A stretch of 53,827 nucleotides of DNA from a bacterium (GCA_030524675.1 JAUNGE010000022.1:1-53827); one strand, 5' to 3'. Counted from the first letter of the stretch, positions 9,202 through 18,324 are shown. Translations and numbers: made by a program. The notes: generated from the letters alone by a model not told the origin.

Positions 9202-10167
9202 ATGGGAAAATTAGTGTCTGTTGTAGTATCTGTATATAACGAGGAGAAGGCACTGGAGCAGTTCTATCAGGAAACCAGAAAAATTCTGGACCTGCTCACA
9301 TGGGAGTATGAACTTTTATTTGTCAATGACGGAAGTGCGGATGGCAGTCTTTCCATATTAAAGCAGTTCGCTGCTCAGAATGAAAAGGTGAAAGTACTCA
9401 GTTTTTCGAGAAATTTTGGGCATGAGGCGGCCATGATTGCCGGTCTGGACTACAGCAGAGGGGACTGCATCATCTGTATGGATGCGGATTTGCAGCATCC
9501 GCCGGAGTATATTCCTGAGATTTTAAGAAAAATGGAAGAGGGATACCAGATTGTCAATATGGTGAGAACTAGAAATGACTCGGCAGGACTGATAAAGCGG
9601 ATTACATCAGCGGGATTTTATAAGGTAATCAATGCACTGTCTGATGTGAAATTTGAGAACAATGCCTCTGATTTCTTTGCTGTGGACCGCCAGGCGGCCG
9701 AGGTGCTCCGCCAGGATTACAGAGAGCGGGTTCGTTTTCTGCGGGGGTTTGTCCAGAATATTGGATTTAAGAAAACAACGATTGAGTTTGAGGCCAGAGC
9801 CAGGGTGGCAGGGGAAAGCAAGTACAATCTGAGAAAATTGTTTGCTTTTTCCATGAATACAATTATGTGTTTTTCAAATATGCCTCTCAGGTTGGGGATT
9901 TATGCGGGGATATGTTCGGCATTTCTGGGATTTGTGGTGATGCTGTACACGCTGTATACCTGGATTAAGGTGGGAACCCCGAGTGGTTACGCGACGATTG
10001 TGGTTCTGATTTGTTTTATGTTTGCAGTTCTGTTTTTGATTGTCGGCATTATTGGGGAGTATATTGCAATTCTGTTTACAGAATTGAAAGGACGCCCGAT
10101 TTATATTGTAGCTGAGACAAAAAATGTAGAACAGACACAAGGAGAAAGGTCCGAGAAGGTCCAGTAG
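9202..10167 (+). CDS. Family 2 glycosyltransferase, polyprenyl-phosphate sugar synthase type
   Basis: GT2 enzyme of about 321 residues resembling DPM1/GtrB-type enzymes that load a sugar onto a polyprenyl phosphate at the membrane. The N-terminus is SVVVSVYNEEKAL. FVNDGSADGS and CMDADLQHPPE (the DXD site) follow, and the C-terminal part has two membrane segments (about residues 230-290). I start at 9202 because GAGG stands 9 bases before it and homologous enzymes begin here. A longer frame from 9172 adds only ten charged residues. Confidence 0.9.
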   Translation: MGKLVSVVVSVYNEEKALEQFYQETRKILDLLTWEYELLFVNDGSADGSLSILKQFAAQNEKVKVLSFSRNFGHEAAMIAGLDYSRGDCIICMDADLQHPPEYIPEILRKMEEGYQIVNMVRTRNDSAGLIKRITSAGFYKVINALSDVKFENNASDFFAVDRQAAEVLRQDYRERVRFLRGFVQNIGFKKTTIEFEARARVAGESKYNLRKLFAFSMNTIMCFSNMPLRLGIYAGICSAFLGFVVMLYTLYTWIKVGTPSGYATIVVLICFMFAVLFLIVGIIGEYIAILFTELKGRPIYIVAETKNVEQTQGERSEKVQ

Positions 10168-10248
10168 ACTTCAGGGAGATATGAAAAGAAAACCAGTTAT
10201 TTTTTTAAGTCCAAAAATACTGAGATGACGCAGGAGGAAAATAATACG

Positions 10249-10785
10249 ATGAAAAAAATGATAATAGCTTTCGCATGTGGTGCTTTTTTGCTTACGGGAT
10301 GTATGAAGAGTACCGTGACAACAACCTTGCCTTCTATAGAGGAAGAAACTTCCATGATGGCAGTTCCGACTCCGGATATGGAGATTCATGATGATATCGT
10401 TCTGGACTGGGAACAGGGCGTCAATGATATAGGCAATGTGCTGCAAAATCTGAACTATTATCCGAAAATAAAAGACGTATCTGTTATGGTGGATGATGAT
10501 AAAAAGGAAATTACGATTGTGATGTCTGTGGAAGATGATATCACACCGGAAGAAGCTCTGGAATATGCAGAGAGAGGTCTGGGAGATTCCAACAACGCGG
10601 TTGGAGACCAGGATTTCTCGATTGCGAAAGCGGAAGATGATGTGACATATGGAGGATTGTATGAGAGATATGGAGTGTATATAGGTGTCGCTCCAGAGAG
10701 TACAAAAGACGATGAAGCGACATGGCTGGTGAACGAACATCTGGAAAAGGGAGAATCATTTCGCAAACTGCAGCTGGCAAAGTGA
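10249..10785 (+). CDS. Putative lipoprotein of unknown function
   Basis: 178 residues. A signal peptide ends in the lipobox LLTGC, with Cys at residue 18, so the protein is probably lipid-anchored outside the membrane. The mature part is acidic. Its middle (LQNLNYYPKIKDVSVMVDDD) has the alternating look of a small alpha/beta domain, but I do not recognise a family. The ATG at 10249 is chosen because AGGAGG lies about 10 bases upstream. A 24-base longer frame would bury the signal peptide. It follows the glycosyltransferase by 81 bases. Confidence 0.7.
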   Translation: MKKMIIAFACGAFLLTGCMKSTVTTTLPSIEEETSMMAVPTPDMEIHDDIVLDWEQGVNDIGNVLQNLNYYPKIKDVSVMVDDDKKEITIVMSVEDDITPEEALEYAERGLGDSNNAVGDQDFSIAKAEDDVTYGGLYERYGVYIGVAPESTKDDEATWLVNEHLEKGESFRKLQLAK

Positions 10786-10927
10786 CAGATATGTCTGAAG
10801 AAATATAGAAAAAACATGTGAGAATAAAAGACAAAAAATAAAAACGAAAAAACAAAAACAAAAAAACAAAAACGGAAAACGAAAAAATAAAATTTAAGAA
10901 TAAAAAGGAACAAAAGGATGAAAAAGA
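10786..10927 (+). repeat. A-rich low-complexity spacer
   Basis: 142 bases dominated by A-tracts broken by single C or G (units like AAAAACAAAA and AAAACGAAAA). No promoter or hairpin is seen. It separates the lipoprotein gene from the secreted metallo-beta-lactamase-fold gene. Confidence 0.6.
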
Positions 10928-12103
10928 ATGAAAAAAAATATCATATGCTTGATACTTGCACTTTGTATGTTTGAACTGTTGGAAGAGACAGCCGAATATG
11001 TATGGGCAAGTCAGGATGCCTATCCGATTTCTCTTGCACCTGCTGTCTTGGATACGACAGCGCCAGATTCTGTATGGACTGTGTCAAATACTGCATCAAA
11101 CACAGAAATACATGTTTCATCGAGCGCAGCGCCGGATGCCCCGACGAATATCATAACAGATATTTCACCAGATAGTTCGACAAAAACTCCAGCAGCTGTT
11201 TCACCGAATGTTTCTAATGGGGCGAACAAATATACGATTGTCTCGGACTTGGATTTTCTGCCGATGGGGACAGATGGTCTGTCTTCCGATGGGGAATATC
11301 TGGGCGATGCGTCGCTGCTGATGCCCGCCAGTCAGAGTTATGGACAGATTTTATCAGCTGTTTTGAGAACAGGTCATGGGGAATTGATTGTGGTGGATGG
11401 CGGAAGAGCGGAAGATGCGGACTATCTGGCTTCTATTTTGAGGGAGCAGGGAGGAAAAGTCAGTGCATGGCTCATTACGCATCCACATGATGACCATGCG
11501 GAAGCACTGGTGGAAATTTTGAAAAATCCAGACAGCAATATTTCCATTTCTCGCATATATTATGCTTTGGCAGAGCAGGAATGGTATGCATCCGCAGAAC
11601 CCTCCAGGGCAGAGTTTGTCCAGAAATTTCGGGAGACCATGGATGCATTGCCAGCGGAGCAAACATGTGAGGTGGCGTTTGGCACGCAGATTTCTGTGGA
11701 TGGCGTGGATATACGAGTTATGAACGATCTGTGCAAAGAAAGCAACATCAATAACAGTTCGATTGCATACCGTCTCACAGTCAACGGGAAGCGCATTTTG
11801 TTTCTGGGAGATCTGGGAGATGAAGGCGGTACGCATCTGTTTGAGCAGAATTCCACGGGTGAGCTGAAAGCGGATGTTGTGCAGATGTCCCACCATGGAC
11901 AATCAGGACTGACAAAAGAAATGTATGCGATTATAAAACCGGAAGTATGCCTGTGGGCTACGCCGGAATGGCTTTGGAACAATGACGCTGGGCAGGGGGT
12001 GGACAGCGGTCCATGGATGACGCTGAAAACACGCAGGTGGATGCTGAATCTGGGAGTGAAGGCCAATTTGTGCACAAAGGATGGAGACCAGATTTTGGAG
12101 TAA
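10928..12103 (+). CDS. Secreted metallo-beta-lactamase-fold hydrolase (ComEC C-terminal type)
   Basis: 391 residues. An N-terminal signal-like segment (KNIICLILALCMF) is followed by a Ser/Thr/Pro/Ala-rich linker to about residue 100 and then an MBL-fold domain. The metal motif is HPHDDHAE (near residue 181). LFLGDLGDEGG and MSHHGQSG supply later ligands, as in ComEC/Rec2-type MBL domains. The substrate is unknown: nucleic-acid or phosphodiester hydrolysis is a family-based guess. The protein should act outside the membrane. It stands alone after an A-rich spacer. Confidence 0.75.
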   Translation: MKKNIICLILALCMFELLEETAEYVWASQDAYPISLAPAVLDTTAPDSVWTVSNTASNTEIHVSSSAAPDAPTNIITDISPDSSTKTPAAVSPNVSNGANKYTIVSDLDFLPMGTDGLSSDGEYLGDASLLMPASQSYGQILSAVLRTGHGELIVVDGGRAEDADYLASILREQGGKVSAWLITHPHDDHAEALVEILKNPDSNISISRIYYALAEQEWYASAEPSRAEFVQKFRETMDALPAEQTCEVAFGTQISVDGVDIRVMNDLCKESNINNSSIAYRLTVNGKRILFLGDLGDEGGTHLFEQNSTGELKADVVQMSHHGQSGLTKEMYAIIKPEVCLWATPEWLWNNDAGQGVDSGPWMTLKTRRWMLNLGVKANLCTKDGDQILE

Positions 12104-12127
12104 CAGTATTCCAGAAAGAGTGGAAAG

Positions 12128-12159
12128 TGTGATACAGGAAAACTGTGATACAGGAAAAC
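12128..12159 (+). repeat. Perfect 16-bp tandem duplication
   Basis: TGTGATACAGGAAAAC occurs twice end to end (12128-12143 and 12144-12159) just downstream of the MBL-fold gene. It is intergenic and has no clear function. Confidence 0.9.
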
Positions 12160-12203
12160 ATGCGGCAATGTAGAACTTTTTAAAAAAATTTCAGGCGGAA
12201 CCG

Positions 12204-12232
12204 TTCACATTTTAGAGAGGACAAGATATAAT
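12204..12232 (+). promoter_or_regulatory. Sigma-A-type promoter of the ROK kinase gene
   Basis: The -35 box TTCACA (12204-12209), a 17-base spacer and a perfect -10 box TATAAT (12227-12232) lie about 90 bases before the start codon. Confidence 0.75.
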
Positions 12233-12325
12233 ATTGTTAGACATGGTACCTGTGAGAAATACAGAGGGAAATGCCGTAGGGAAAAAATGAAAATCTGAGA
12301 GAAATTTAAGATGGAGGACAAAGGG

Positions 12326-13207
12326 ATGAGATTAGGGGCATTGGAAGCTGGCGGAACCAAGATGGTATGTGCAATCGGAAATGAGAACGGAGATATCTTA
12401 GAGAGAGTTTCTATTCCAACCGAGACACCGGATATCACCATGCCGAAGATTATTGAGTATTTTAAGGACAAAGAGATTGAAGCATTGGGGGTTGGATGCT
12501 TTGGGCCGATTGATTTGAACCGCAAATCTGAGACATATGGATATATTACTACGACGCCGAAACTGGCATGGAGAAATTACAATATTGTTGGTGTGCTGAA
12601 GGAGGCGCTGGGCGTTCCGGTCGGATTTGACACCGACGTAAACGGCTCTGCTCTGGGAGAGGCTACCTGGGGAATCACAAAGGGGCTGGAGAACAGCATG
12701 TATATCACAGTTGGTACAGGTATTGGCGCCGGTATTATTACCAATGGAAAGCTGCTTCATGGTATGCTGCATCCGGAGGCGGGCCATCTCTTGATGGTGA
12801 GACATCCGAAAGATACATATGAGGGAAAATGCCCATATCATAAGAGTTGTTTTGAGGGTATGGCAGCAGGTCCTGCGATTGAGGCAAGATGGGGAAAGAA
12901 AGGCGTAGAGCTGGCGGACAAAAAAGAAGTTTGGGAGATGGAAGCCTACTATATTGGTCAGGCTCTGGTAGATTATATTGTGACACTGTCTCCACAGAGA
13001 ATCATTCTGGGCGGCGGCGTAATGCATCAGGAGCATATGATGCCTCTGGTACGTGAGGAATTGAAGCGTCAGCTGGCCGGTTATATTCAGACAAAAGAGT
13101 TGGAAGACATCGAACATTATGTGGTGCTTCCAAGCTTGAATGACAATCAGGGCATTATGGGTGCGCTGAAGCTGGCTATGGACGAGATGGAGTACGAGAA
13201 ACAGTAA
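12326..13207 (+). CDS. ROK-family sugar kinase, fructokinase type
   Basis: Cytoplasmic ATP-dependent sugar kinase of 293 residues. It starts MRLGALEAGGTKMVCAIG, the ROK phosphate-1 motif. VGTGIGAG is the phosphate-2 loop, and EAGHLLMVRHP followed by CPYHKSCFEG gives the Cys/His zinc site of fructokinase-type ROK proteins. IILGGGVM is the adenosine motif. GGAGGA lies 7 bases before the ATG at 12326, so I prefer this start over one 15 bases upstream. Fructose or another ketose/hexose is the likely substrate. Confidence 0.88.
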   Translation: MRLGALEAGGTKMVCAIGNENGDILERVSIPTETPDITMPKIIEYFKDKEIEALGVGCFGPIDLNRKSETYGYITTTPKLAWRNYNIVGVLKEALGVPVGFDTDVNGSALGEATWGITKGLENSMYITVGTGIGAGIITNGKLLHGMLHPEAGHLLMVRHPKDTYEGKCPYHKSCFEGMAAGPAIEARWGKKGVELADKKEVWEMEAYYIGQALVDYIVTLSPQRIILGGGVMHQEHMMPLVREELKRQLAGYIQTKELEDIEHYVVLPSLNDNQGIMGALKLAMDEMEYEKQ

Positions 13208-13339
13208 AGAGAAAAAATGACGGGCTCTCTTCCGAGCAGACAGATGAAAGGATGAAGGTGTTTGTTTGGGAGGGAGCTTATTATATAAAAAAGTGGGGAA
13301 TGTTGGAGAAGACCATGTTGAGGAAGGAGGAAGAATGGT

Positions 13340-14413
13340 ATGAAACCATTGTCATTTGTTCTTGTTGGCTCTGGATTTCGGGCTATGTTTTATGTCAGGA
13401 TTGCTAGAAAATATCCAGAATTGTTTGAGTTGAAATATATGCTGTGCCGTTCAGAAGAAAAAGCGCAGAAGATGAGACAGGAGCAGGGGATTCCTGCTAC
13501 GGCTTCCATTGAAGCATGTGAGAAAGTACATCCTGACTGCATTGTAGTGGCGGTTGGCAAAGATGACATTGCGGACGTGGCAGAGGAATGGGTGGTAAAG
13601 GGATATCCAGTTGTGACAGAAACACCGGCAGGCAGCAGTGTAGAAAAGTTAAAAAGATTGTGGAATCTGAAAAAAAATAATGGCGGACGCATTGTGGTAT
13701 GTGAACAATATCATCGCTATCCTTTCCTGGCAGCTGGATTGAAGGCAGTGCAGGAAGGCGTTCTGGGAGAACCATATGCCGTCTATTTGTCTTTGGCGCA
13801 TGATTATCATGGGGCCAGTTTAATCAGACGTATGTTGGGATTAAAGATGGAGAGAGTTACTATGCGCGGAAGCCGGTATGAGTTTCCTGTTACGGAGACA
13901 GATTCGCGCTATGGAGAAATTACAGATGGAAGAGTCAGCATGAAGGTGCGGGACCATGTGGTGATGGAGTTTGAGTCGGGAAAAGTAGCATTTTATGACT
14001 TTTCTGGAGTCCAGTACCGCTCCTTTATTAGAACCAGACATTTGACTGTGCAGGGGCAGAATGGGGAATGGAGCGATACGATGTTGTATTATGTCAATGA
14101 AGAACACAAGCCAGAGGCAGTACATCTGCTTCCCTATTTCAATCCAAGGTATCGGGCATTGGAAACAAAAGAACTGCGTGAATTGTGCAGGCCATGGAAA
14201 GCAGAAGTTCTGCTGGAGCAGGCGCAGGATGAATATGCGGTTGCGACCATGCTGTATGACTTAAAGTCCTATTTGGATGGAGGGGAGGAAGTGTATCCGC
14301 TGGCGGAGGCGCTGGAGGATGCATATATCTGGCTGCTGATACAGGAAGCAGTTCAGAATCCTGGAAAAGAAATTGTGTCGGAACAGATGCCGTGGCACAC
14401 TAACTTGCTCTAA
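13340..14413 (+). CDS. Gfo/Idh/MocA family oxidoreductase
   Basis: 357 residues. The N-terminal Rossmann fold (VLVGSGFRAMFYVRIARKYP) is followed by the family's ETPAGSSVE segment, which corresponds to EKP in other members, and a C-terminal alpha/beta domain with EQYHRYP. It probably oxidises or reduces a sugar or inositol-like substrate with NAD(P). AAGGAGG is present before the start. It is the last + strand gene before a convergent terminator, and linkage with the ROK kinase suggests sugar metabolism. Confidence 0.82.
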   Translation: MKPLSFVLVGSGFRAMFYVRIARKYPELFELKYMLCRSEEKAQKMRQEQGIPATASIEACEKVHPDCIVVAVGKDDIADVAEEWVVKGYPVVTETPAGSSVEKLKRLWNLKKNNGGRIVVCEQYHRYPFLAAGLKAVQEGVLGEPYAVYLSLAHDYHGASLIRRMLGLKMERVTMRGSRYEFPVTETDSRYGEITDGRVSMKVRDHVVMEFESGKVAFYDFSGVQYRSFIRTRHLTVQGQNGEWSDTMLYYVNEEHKPEAVHLLPYFNPRYRALETKELRELCRPWKAEVLLEQAQDEYAVATMLYDLKSYLDGGEEVYPLAEALEDAYIWLLIQEAVQNPGKEIVSEQMPWHTNLL

Positions 14414-14417
14414 GAAT

Positions 14418-14452
14418 AAAAGGTTCTATGGCGGTAAGCCATAGAGCCTTTT
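14418..14452. terminator. Bidirectional intrinsic terminator
   Basis: A 12- to 13-pair stem with one G-T pair (GGTTCTATGGC / GCCATAGAGCC) with loop GGTAA is flanked by an A-run before and TTTT after. It lies between convergent genes and can serve both. Confidence 0.85.
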
Positions 14453-14470
14453 GTCGTAGAGCGGACAGGA

Positions 14471-15451
14471 TTAGTCCACATCCAGCCCACTGTGGTAGGA
14501 TTTATTGCCCAGGGCAGTCAGGATATCCTGAAAATCAGGATTTTCAAACAGAGTGCCAGTGGCCAGAGCACGGTTGATGAGAGAATAAATCTGGAGGCAT
14601 TGTTCCAGAGTCCGATTGAACAGGTCCGGAAAGGAAGCGTAAGAAACAGAACGGTCCCATGGATTGATCCAAGCGTCATGGTTGCTGTTTAAGCTCTGCT
14701 TGATATTCCGAATGTTGTCTGTCACCAGTTTTTGGGATGCAATCGGCTGCTTCAATATCAGTGTTTCGACAAAGCCAATACTGCTGCTCTTTCTGCCAGA
14801 TGGGTCAGATAATGTGCGGCATCCAAAACGCAGGGCAAGAATGGAGCGGTGTATCATTCTGGCTGTTACTTGGTAACTGTTTTCTTCTGTGATGGGATAG
14901 TAGGTTTCATTGATACATTGGCATAAAAAGTAAGAGATAAACTGGATTTCCTGCGCGTTGAGGCAAATCGTGGCCGCCTGGTTGAATTCGGACGGTTTTT
15001 TGCGCTTGTATTTTTGCAGAAGAATCGCATCCAGCTCATTCTCCAGAGCGGCGTGCAGGCCGGCACAGTGGTTGTTCGGCTGCTCCAGAGTATAATGAAT
15101 CCGCCCATAGATAAAAGGATGGCAGACGGAATCACCGATGTAGTGGCAGATAAAACCGCATAAATAAGAAAGCCCCTGCTCGCGCTGCTGTTTGGAAGAA
15201 ATCTGAGACAGATGTGTGAGGCAGCAGGAGAAAAAATCGTTTACGTGAGATTCGTGCATGTAAGAACCGACATTTCTGTAATCTCTGTGGCGCAGAATTG
15301 GAAGATTGTAAAAAAACATATCAGGTCCCTGCAGACCAAGCTGGTAAAGCCAGCGGTATTTGGCGATGATATGCTTTAAATAACTGGGAGACATCTCATT
15401 AAAAACTTTCATTCCCATGATATAGTGGGTAGTAAAACCTGGCACAGGCAT
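14471..15451 (-). CDS. Zinc-dependent phospholipase C-like protein
   Basis: 326 residues without a clear signal peptide. It resembles the S1/P1-phospholipase C helical fold. It has the N-terminal THYIMG, QGPDMFFY, and His-rich helices MHESHVNDFF (about residue 83) and GFICHYIGDSVCHPF (about residue 116), whose His and Asp residues would bind zinc. Clostridial members of this family are often cytoplasmic and uncharacterised, so lipid hydrolysis is only inferred. It converges on the oxidoreductase and diverges from the symporter gene. Confidence 0.78.
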   Translation of the reverse strand: MPVPGFTTHYIMGMKVFNEMSPSYLKHIIAKYRWLYQLGLQGPDMFFYNLPILRHRDYRNVGSYMHESHVNDFFSCCLTHLSQISSKQQREQGLSYLCGFICHYIGDSVCHPFIYGRIHYTLEQPNNHCAGLHAALENELDAILLQKYKRKKPSEFNQAATICLNAQEIQFISYFLCQCINETYYPITEENSYQVTARMIHRSILALRFGCRTLSDPSGRKSSSIGFVETLILKQPIASQKLVTDNIRNIKQSLNSNHDAWINPWDRSVSYASFPDLFNRTLEQCLQIYSLINRALATGTLFENPDFQDILTALGNKSYHSGLDVD

Positions 15452-15613
15452 TCCTCCCTTCCGGTTTTCATACTTGCTGATGTGTTGGTAAGATAGCAGT
15501 TCAAAGGATTTTCTGCTTCCGATATCTTTATCAGTATTGTACTAAAAATGAGGTTTAAATACAAGGGAAGGGGCATATTTTGTGAAAAGAAAGAAAAAGG
15601 AAAAGTCAGTCTG

Positions 15614-17095
15614 ATGCTTGTAAATTTGCTGGAATGTGTAAAAGGCTGGGTATGGGGCCCGTGGCTTTTGATTGCGATGCTGGCGACAGGAACGTATTTT
15701 ACGGTGAAATCCCGTTTTTTTCAGATGCGAGGATTTCAAACCTGGTGGAAATATACGGCGGGGGGAATCGGAAAGACAGAGGAGGACGTGCCAAAACCGA
15801 GCTGCGATGAGAGAACGATAGGGGATACAAGGACGAGTACGAAAAAAAATACGGAAGAAGATACAGAAAAAAAGATACAAAAGAATACAGCAGAAAGGGG
15901 AAGGAAGCACGGAGTTTCCCAGTTTCAGGCAGCGTGTACAGCTTTGGCGGCGACAGTCGGGACGGGGAACATTGCAGGAGTGGCGACTGCGCTCCTAGCG
16001 GGCGGACCAGGAGCTATTTTTTGGATGTGGGTGTCTTCGCTCGCCGGGATGATGACGGCATATGCGGAAAACTTTCTCGGAGTTTTGTACAGGGAAAGAG
16101 GAGCGGACGGGCATTTTCATGGAGGTCCCATGTTCTACATAGAGAAGGGGATGGGGAAGAAATGGCTGGCGTTTGCGTATGCGGTCTGTGTAGTGCTGGC
16201 TTCTTTCGGGATGGGCAGTATGGTGCAGGCCAACTCGATGGCAGATACGCTGGCTTACACCTTTCATTTTCCTGTTTTTTGGACGGCGTTGATTCTCACA
16301 GGGGCGGCGGGACTGGTTCTGTGGGGCGGAATCGGGCGAATCAGTAAAGTGGCTGAAAAGCTGGTTCCTTTTTCGGCCGGTATTTATCTGGTGCTGGCCT
16401 GTGTGGTGGTTCTGGCAAATCTGGGGGAACTGCCGGAGGTGTTTGGACTGATTTGGAGGGAGGCGTTTCAGCCAAAATCAATGTTGGGCGGCGCTATGGG
16501 ATACGGCGTCTCGAGAGGCGTTTTTTCTAATGAGGCAGGGCTTGGCAGTCTGTCCATTCTTCACAGCTCTACGGAGTGTACAACACCGCAGGAACAGGGA
16601 ATGTGGGGAATTTTTGATGTGTTTTTTGACACAATCTTGATGTGCACGCTGACGGCTGTGGCGATTCTGGTGCGGCCCGAGATTCGGATGCTGTTTTCAA
16701 ACGGCGGTGTGGGAGTGACAGAGGAGATGATGGTGCAGGCGACAGGGCAGAATCTGAATGGAGCGGCACTGGCCTCTTGGGCGATTTCAAGGACGGTGGG
16801 AGAGGGCGGCGGCGTTTTCATTGCCCTCTCCATGGTCTGCTTTGCTTTTGCAACGATTGTCGGCTGGTACTGTCTGGGCAGCCAGGCGGCATCCTATTTA
16901 ACTAGAGGAAATCTGTTCTTGTACCGTCTGCTCTATCTGGAGGCCATCTTTTTTGGCTGTGTGATGCAGCTAAAAGTGGTGTGGGCGCTGTCCGATATCT
17001 TTAATGGGATGATGGCGGCGCCAAATCTACTGGCTTTGTTTTGGCTGAGAAAGCAGGTGGAGGCGCCGGAGGTGAATAAAAACATCACAAATTAA
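15614..17095 (+). CDS. Alanine/glycine:cation symporter (AGCS family)
   Basis: Sodium-coupled amino-acid importer of about 493 residues in the cell membrane. It has GTGNIAGVATALLAGGPGAIFWMW, the AGCS signature, in two parts, then HGGPMFYIEKG and SNEAGLGS. An unusual hydrophilic Lys/Glu/Thr-rich insert (about residues 35-80) separates the first membrane segment from the signature. It is encoded by purine-rich DNA like the local spacers. The start is uncertain: I take the ATG at 15614, with AAAGGAAAAG upstream and homology beginning there. A frame from 15548 adds 22 basic residues. Confidence 0.88.
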   Translation: MLVNLLECVKGWVWGPWLLIAMLATGTYFTVKSRFFQMRGFQTWWKYTAGGIGKTEEDVPKPSCDERTIGDTRTSTKKNTEEDTEKKIQKNTAERGRKHGVSQFQAACTALAATVGTGNIAGVATALLAGGPGAIFWMWVSSLAGMMTAYAENFLGVLYRERGADGHFHGGPMFYIEKGMGKKWLAFAYAVCVVLASFGMGSMVQANSMADTLAYTFHFPVFWTALILTGAAGLVLWGGIGRISKVAEKLVPFSAGIYLVLACVVVLANLGELPEVFGLIWREAFQPKSMLGGAMGYGVSRGVFSNEAGLGSLSILHSSTECTTPQEQGMWGIFDVFFDTILMCTLTAVAILVRPEIRMLFSNGGVGVTEEMMVQATGQNLNGAALASWAISRTVGEGGGVFIALSMVCFAFATIVGWYCLGSQAASYLTRGNLFLYRLLYLEAIFFGCVMQLKVVWALSDIFNGMMAAPNLLALFWLRKQVEAPEVNKNITN

Positions 17096-17150
17096 ACAGC
17101 AAAAATATTGCGTTTAAGCTATTTATCTAATAAAACAGCAATATTATTGC
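17095..17150 (+). promoter_or_regulatory. Paired operator-like repeats
   Basis: AACAGCAAAAATATTGC (17095-17111) and AACAGCAATATTATTGC (17134-17150) are near-identical, each nearly palindromic in its GCAA-N5-TTGC core, and start 39 bases apart. The second covers the -35 box of the following regulator gene, which suggests autoregulation. This is inferred. Confidence 0.55.
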
Positions 17151-17175
17151 TTTTTAGGAAAGGATGTGGTATAGT
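17147..17175 (+). promoter_or_regulatory. Promoter of the HTH regulator
   Basis: TTGCTT (17147-17152), a 17-base spacer and TATAGT (17170-17175) lie about 40 bases before the start codon. The -35 box is inside the second operator-like repeat. Confidence 0.6.
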
Positions 17176-17215
17176 TATCACTGTCAAGTAGGTCAAGTGA
17201 AAGCGAGGTATGTGT

Positions 17216-18064
17216 ATGACAGATGATGAAAGATTAGAATTTGCCAGTATGGTACGAAAAGCAAAAGGCAGTCAGTCGTTGAGCGAATTTTCCAAAAAGA
17301 CAGGCGTCAGCAAATATCAGTTGTCAAGAATTATGAACGGAAAATTGAAAGAGCTGCCCAGAAAGTCTACATTGCAAGCTATCGCGCTGAATTGTGAGGA
17401 TATGGCGGTGAAAATGGAGCTGGGAATTTCACTTTTGGGCTACAAATATGAGACGGTAAACGGAATAGAGACGAGAGTGGACGATGACCCGCGCGAGAAA
17501 TTATTGTCTTTTTTGAACTTGGAAGTGAAAATGAAGCGAAAAGAGCAGATTCGTTTTCAGGTGGGAAGAATTCTGGCAGAACTTTCCGAAACGTCTCACA
17601 CATGGATGAGAAAGAAGATGGAAGATAAGTTGAATCTTTCTTTGGCAGACCATTCTCTCTATATCGAACTTCTGGATGACGTGAAAATGAAAAAATGGCA
17701 TTTCTATTTTGTGCCGAAATCGCAGAAAACAGATGAATTCTTTTATGCCTTTTTGGGATGGCTCTCGTGCTGCCAGATGGGTGGTGACGAAAAATGTATC
17801 CTGGTTCCTGAGAACGAGCGGATGTATATGCAGTTTTTGAACAAAAAGCCAAACTGCAATGTGAATCTGTCCGTCATCTATTTTGACAATGATGGGTTTA
17901 CAGAGAGCACAGAAGAGTATCTTCAGGTTGTCGGTGGCATGACAAAAGAAGATATCAGAAGCAGCGCATTTTTGGAATCTACGACAGTGCATATGGAGGA
18001 CGGCGAAGAAATTTATTTTTATAAAAATAGGAATGCGGATATCTGTGAAGGGGAATTTACGTAA
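17216..18064 (+). CDS. XRE-type helix-turn-helix protein
   Basis: 282 residues. The N-terminal HTH (SLSEFSKKTGVSKYQLSRIMNG, split about residues 20-41) resembles lambda-repressor-like domains. The rest contains basic and aromatic segments and no domain I recognise. It may be a one-component sensor. It carries its own promoter and a pair of operator-like repeats. The ATG at 17216 has GAGG 7 bases upstream, and an ATG two codons earlier leaves no room for a ribosome-binding site. Confidence 0.75.
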   Translation: MTDDERLEFASMVRKAKGSQSLSEFSKKTGVSKYQLSRIMNGKLKELPRKSTLQAIALNCEDMAVKMELGISLLGYKYETVNGIETRVDDDPREKLLSFLNLEVKMKRKEQIRFQVGRILAELSETSHTWMRKKMEDKLNLSLADHSLYIELLDDVKMKKWHFYFVPKSQKTDEFFYAFLGWLSCCQMGGDEKCILVPENERMYMQFLNKKPNCNVNLSVIYFDNDGFTESTEEYLQVVGGMTKEDIRSSAFLESTTVHMEDGEEIYFYKNRNADICEGEFT

Positions 18065-18324
18065 AATTAAAGTACGCCTTGGCAGACCTGCTGTGAGCGA
18101 TAGGAAGAGAAAACTGAAACAAACAGTTCATATGTTCACAATTCGTTCATATAACATTCAAAAACCTTTTACACAATGAACATGATTTCTTCATGATTCC
18201 ACCGTATACTATAACCATAAACAGTTGGTGCTGTTTAAAAAAGTTTACAAGATTTTTTTCATAATACTCGGCCTGATAATGTGAATTGTCAGGTCTCCTC
18301 CCTTTTTCAAGCAATCATTTCATA
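18065..18324. other. Gap without a gene, AT-rich with short repeats
   Basis: No coding frame is supported. GTTCATAT occurs at 18126-18133 and 18145-18152 with GTTCACA between. A -10-like TATACT is at 18205-18210 without a good -35. A weak hairpin (CCTGATAA / TTGTCAGG) lies near 18274-18295. A short untranslated RNA ending at the terminator at 18325 is possible but not shown. Confidence 0.35.

Noticed and set aside
10786-10927. A-rich repeats considered as an origin or CRISPR leader
   Set aside because: No regular unit, no DnaA-like boxes and no repeats with spacers.
13208-13339. Possible promoter near TATTATATAA before the oxidoreductase gene
   Set aside because: No -35 box at suitable spacing, so not listed.
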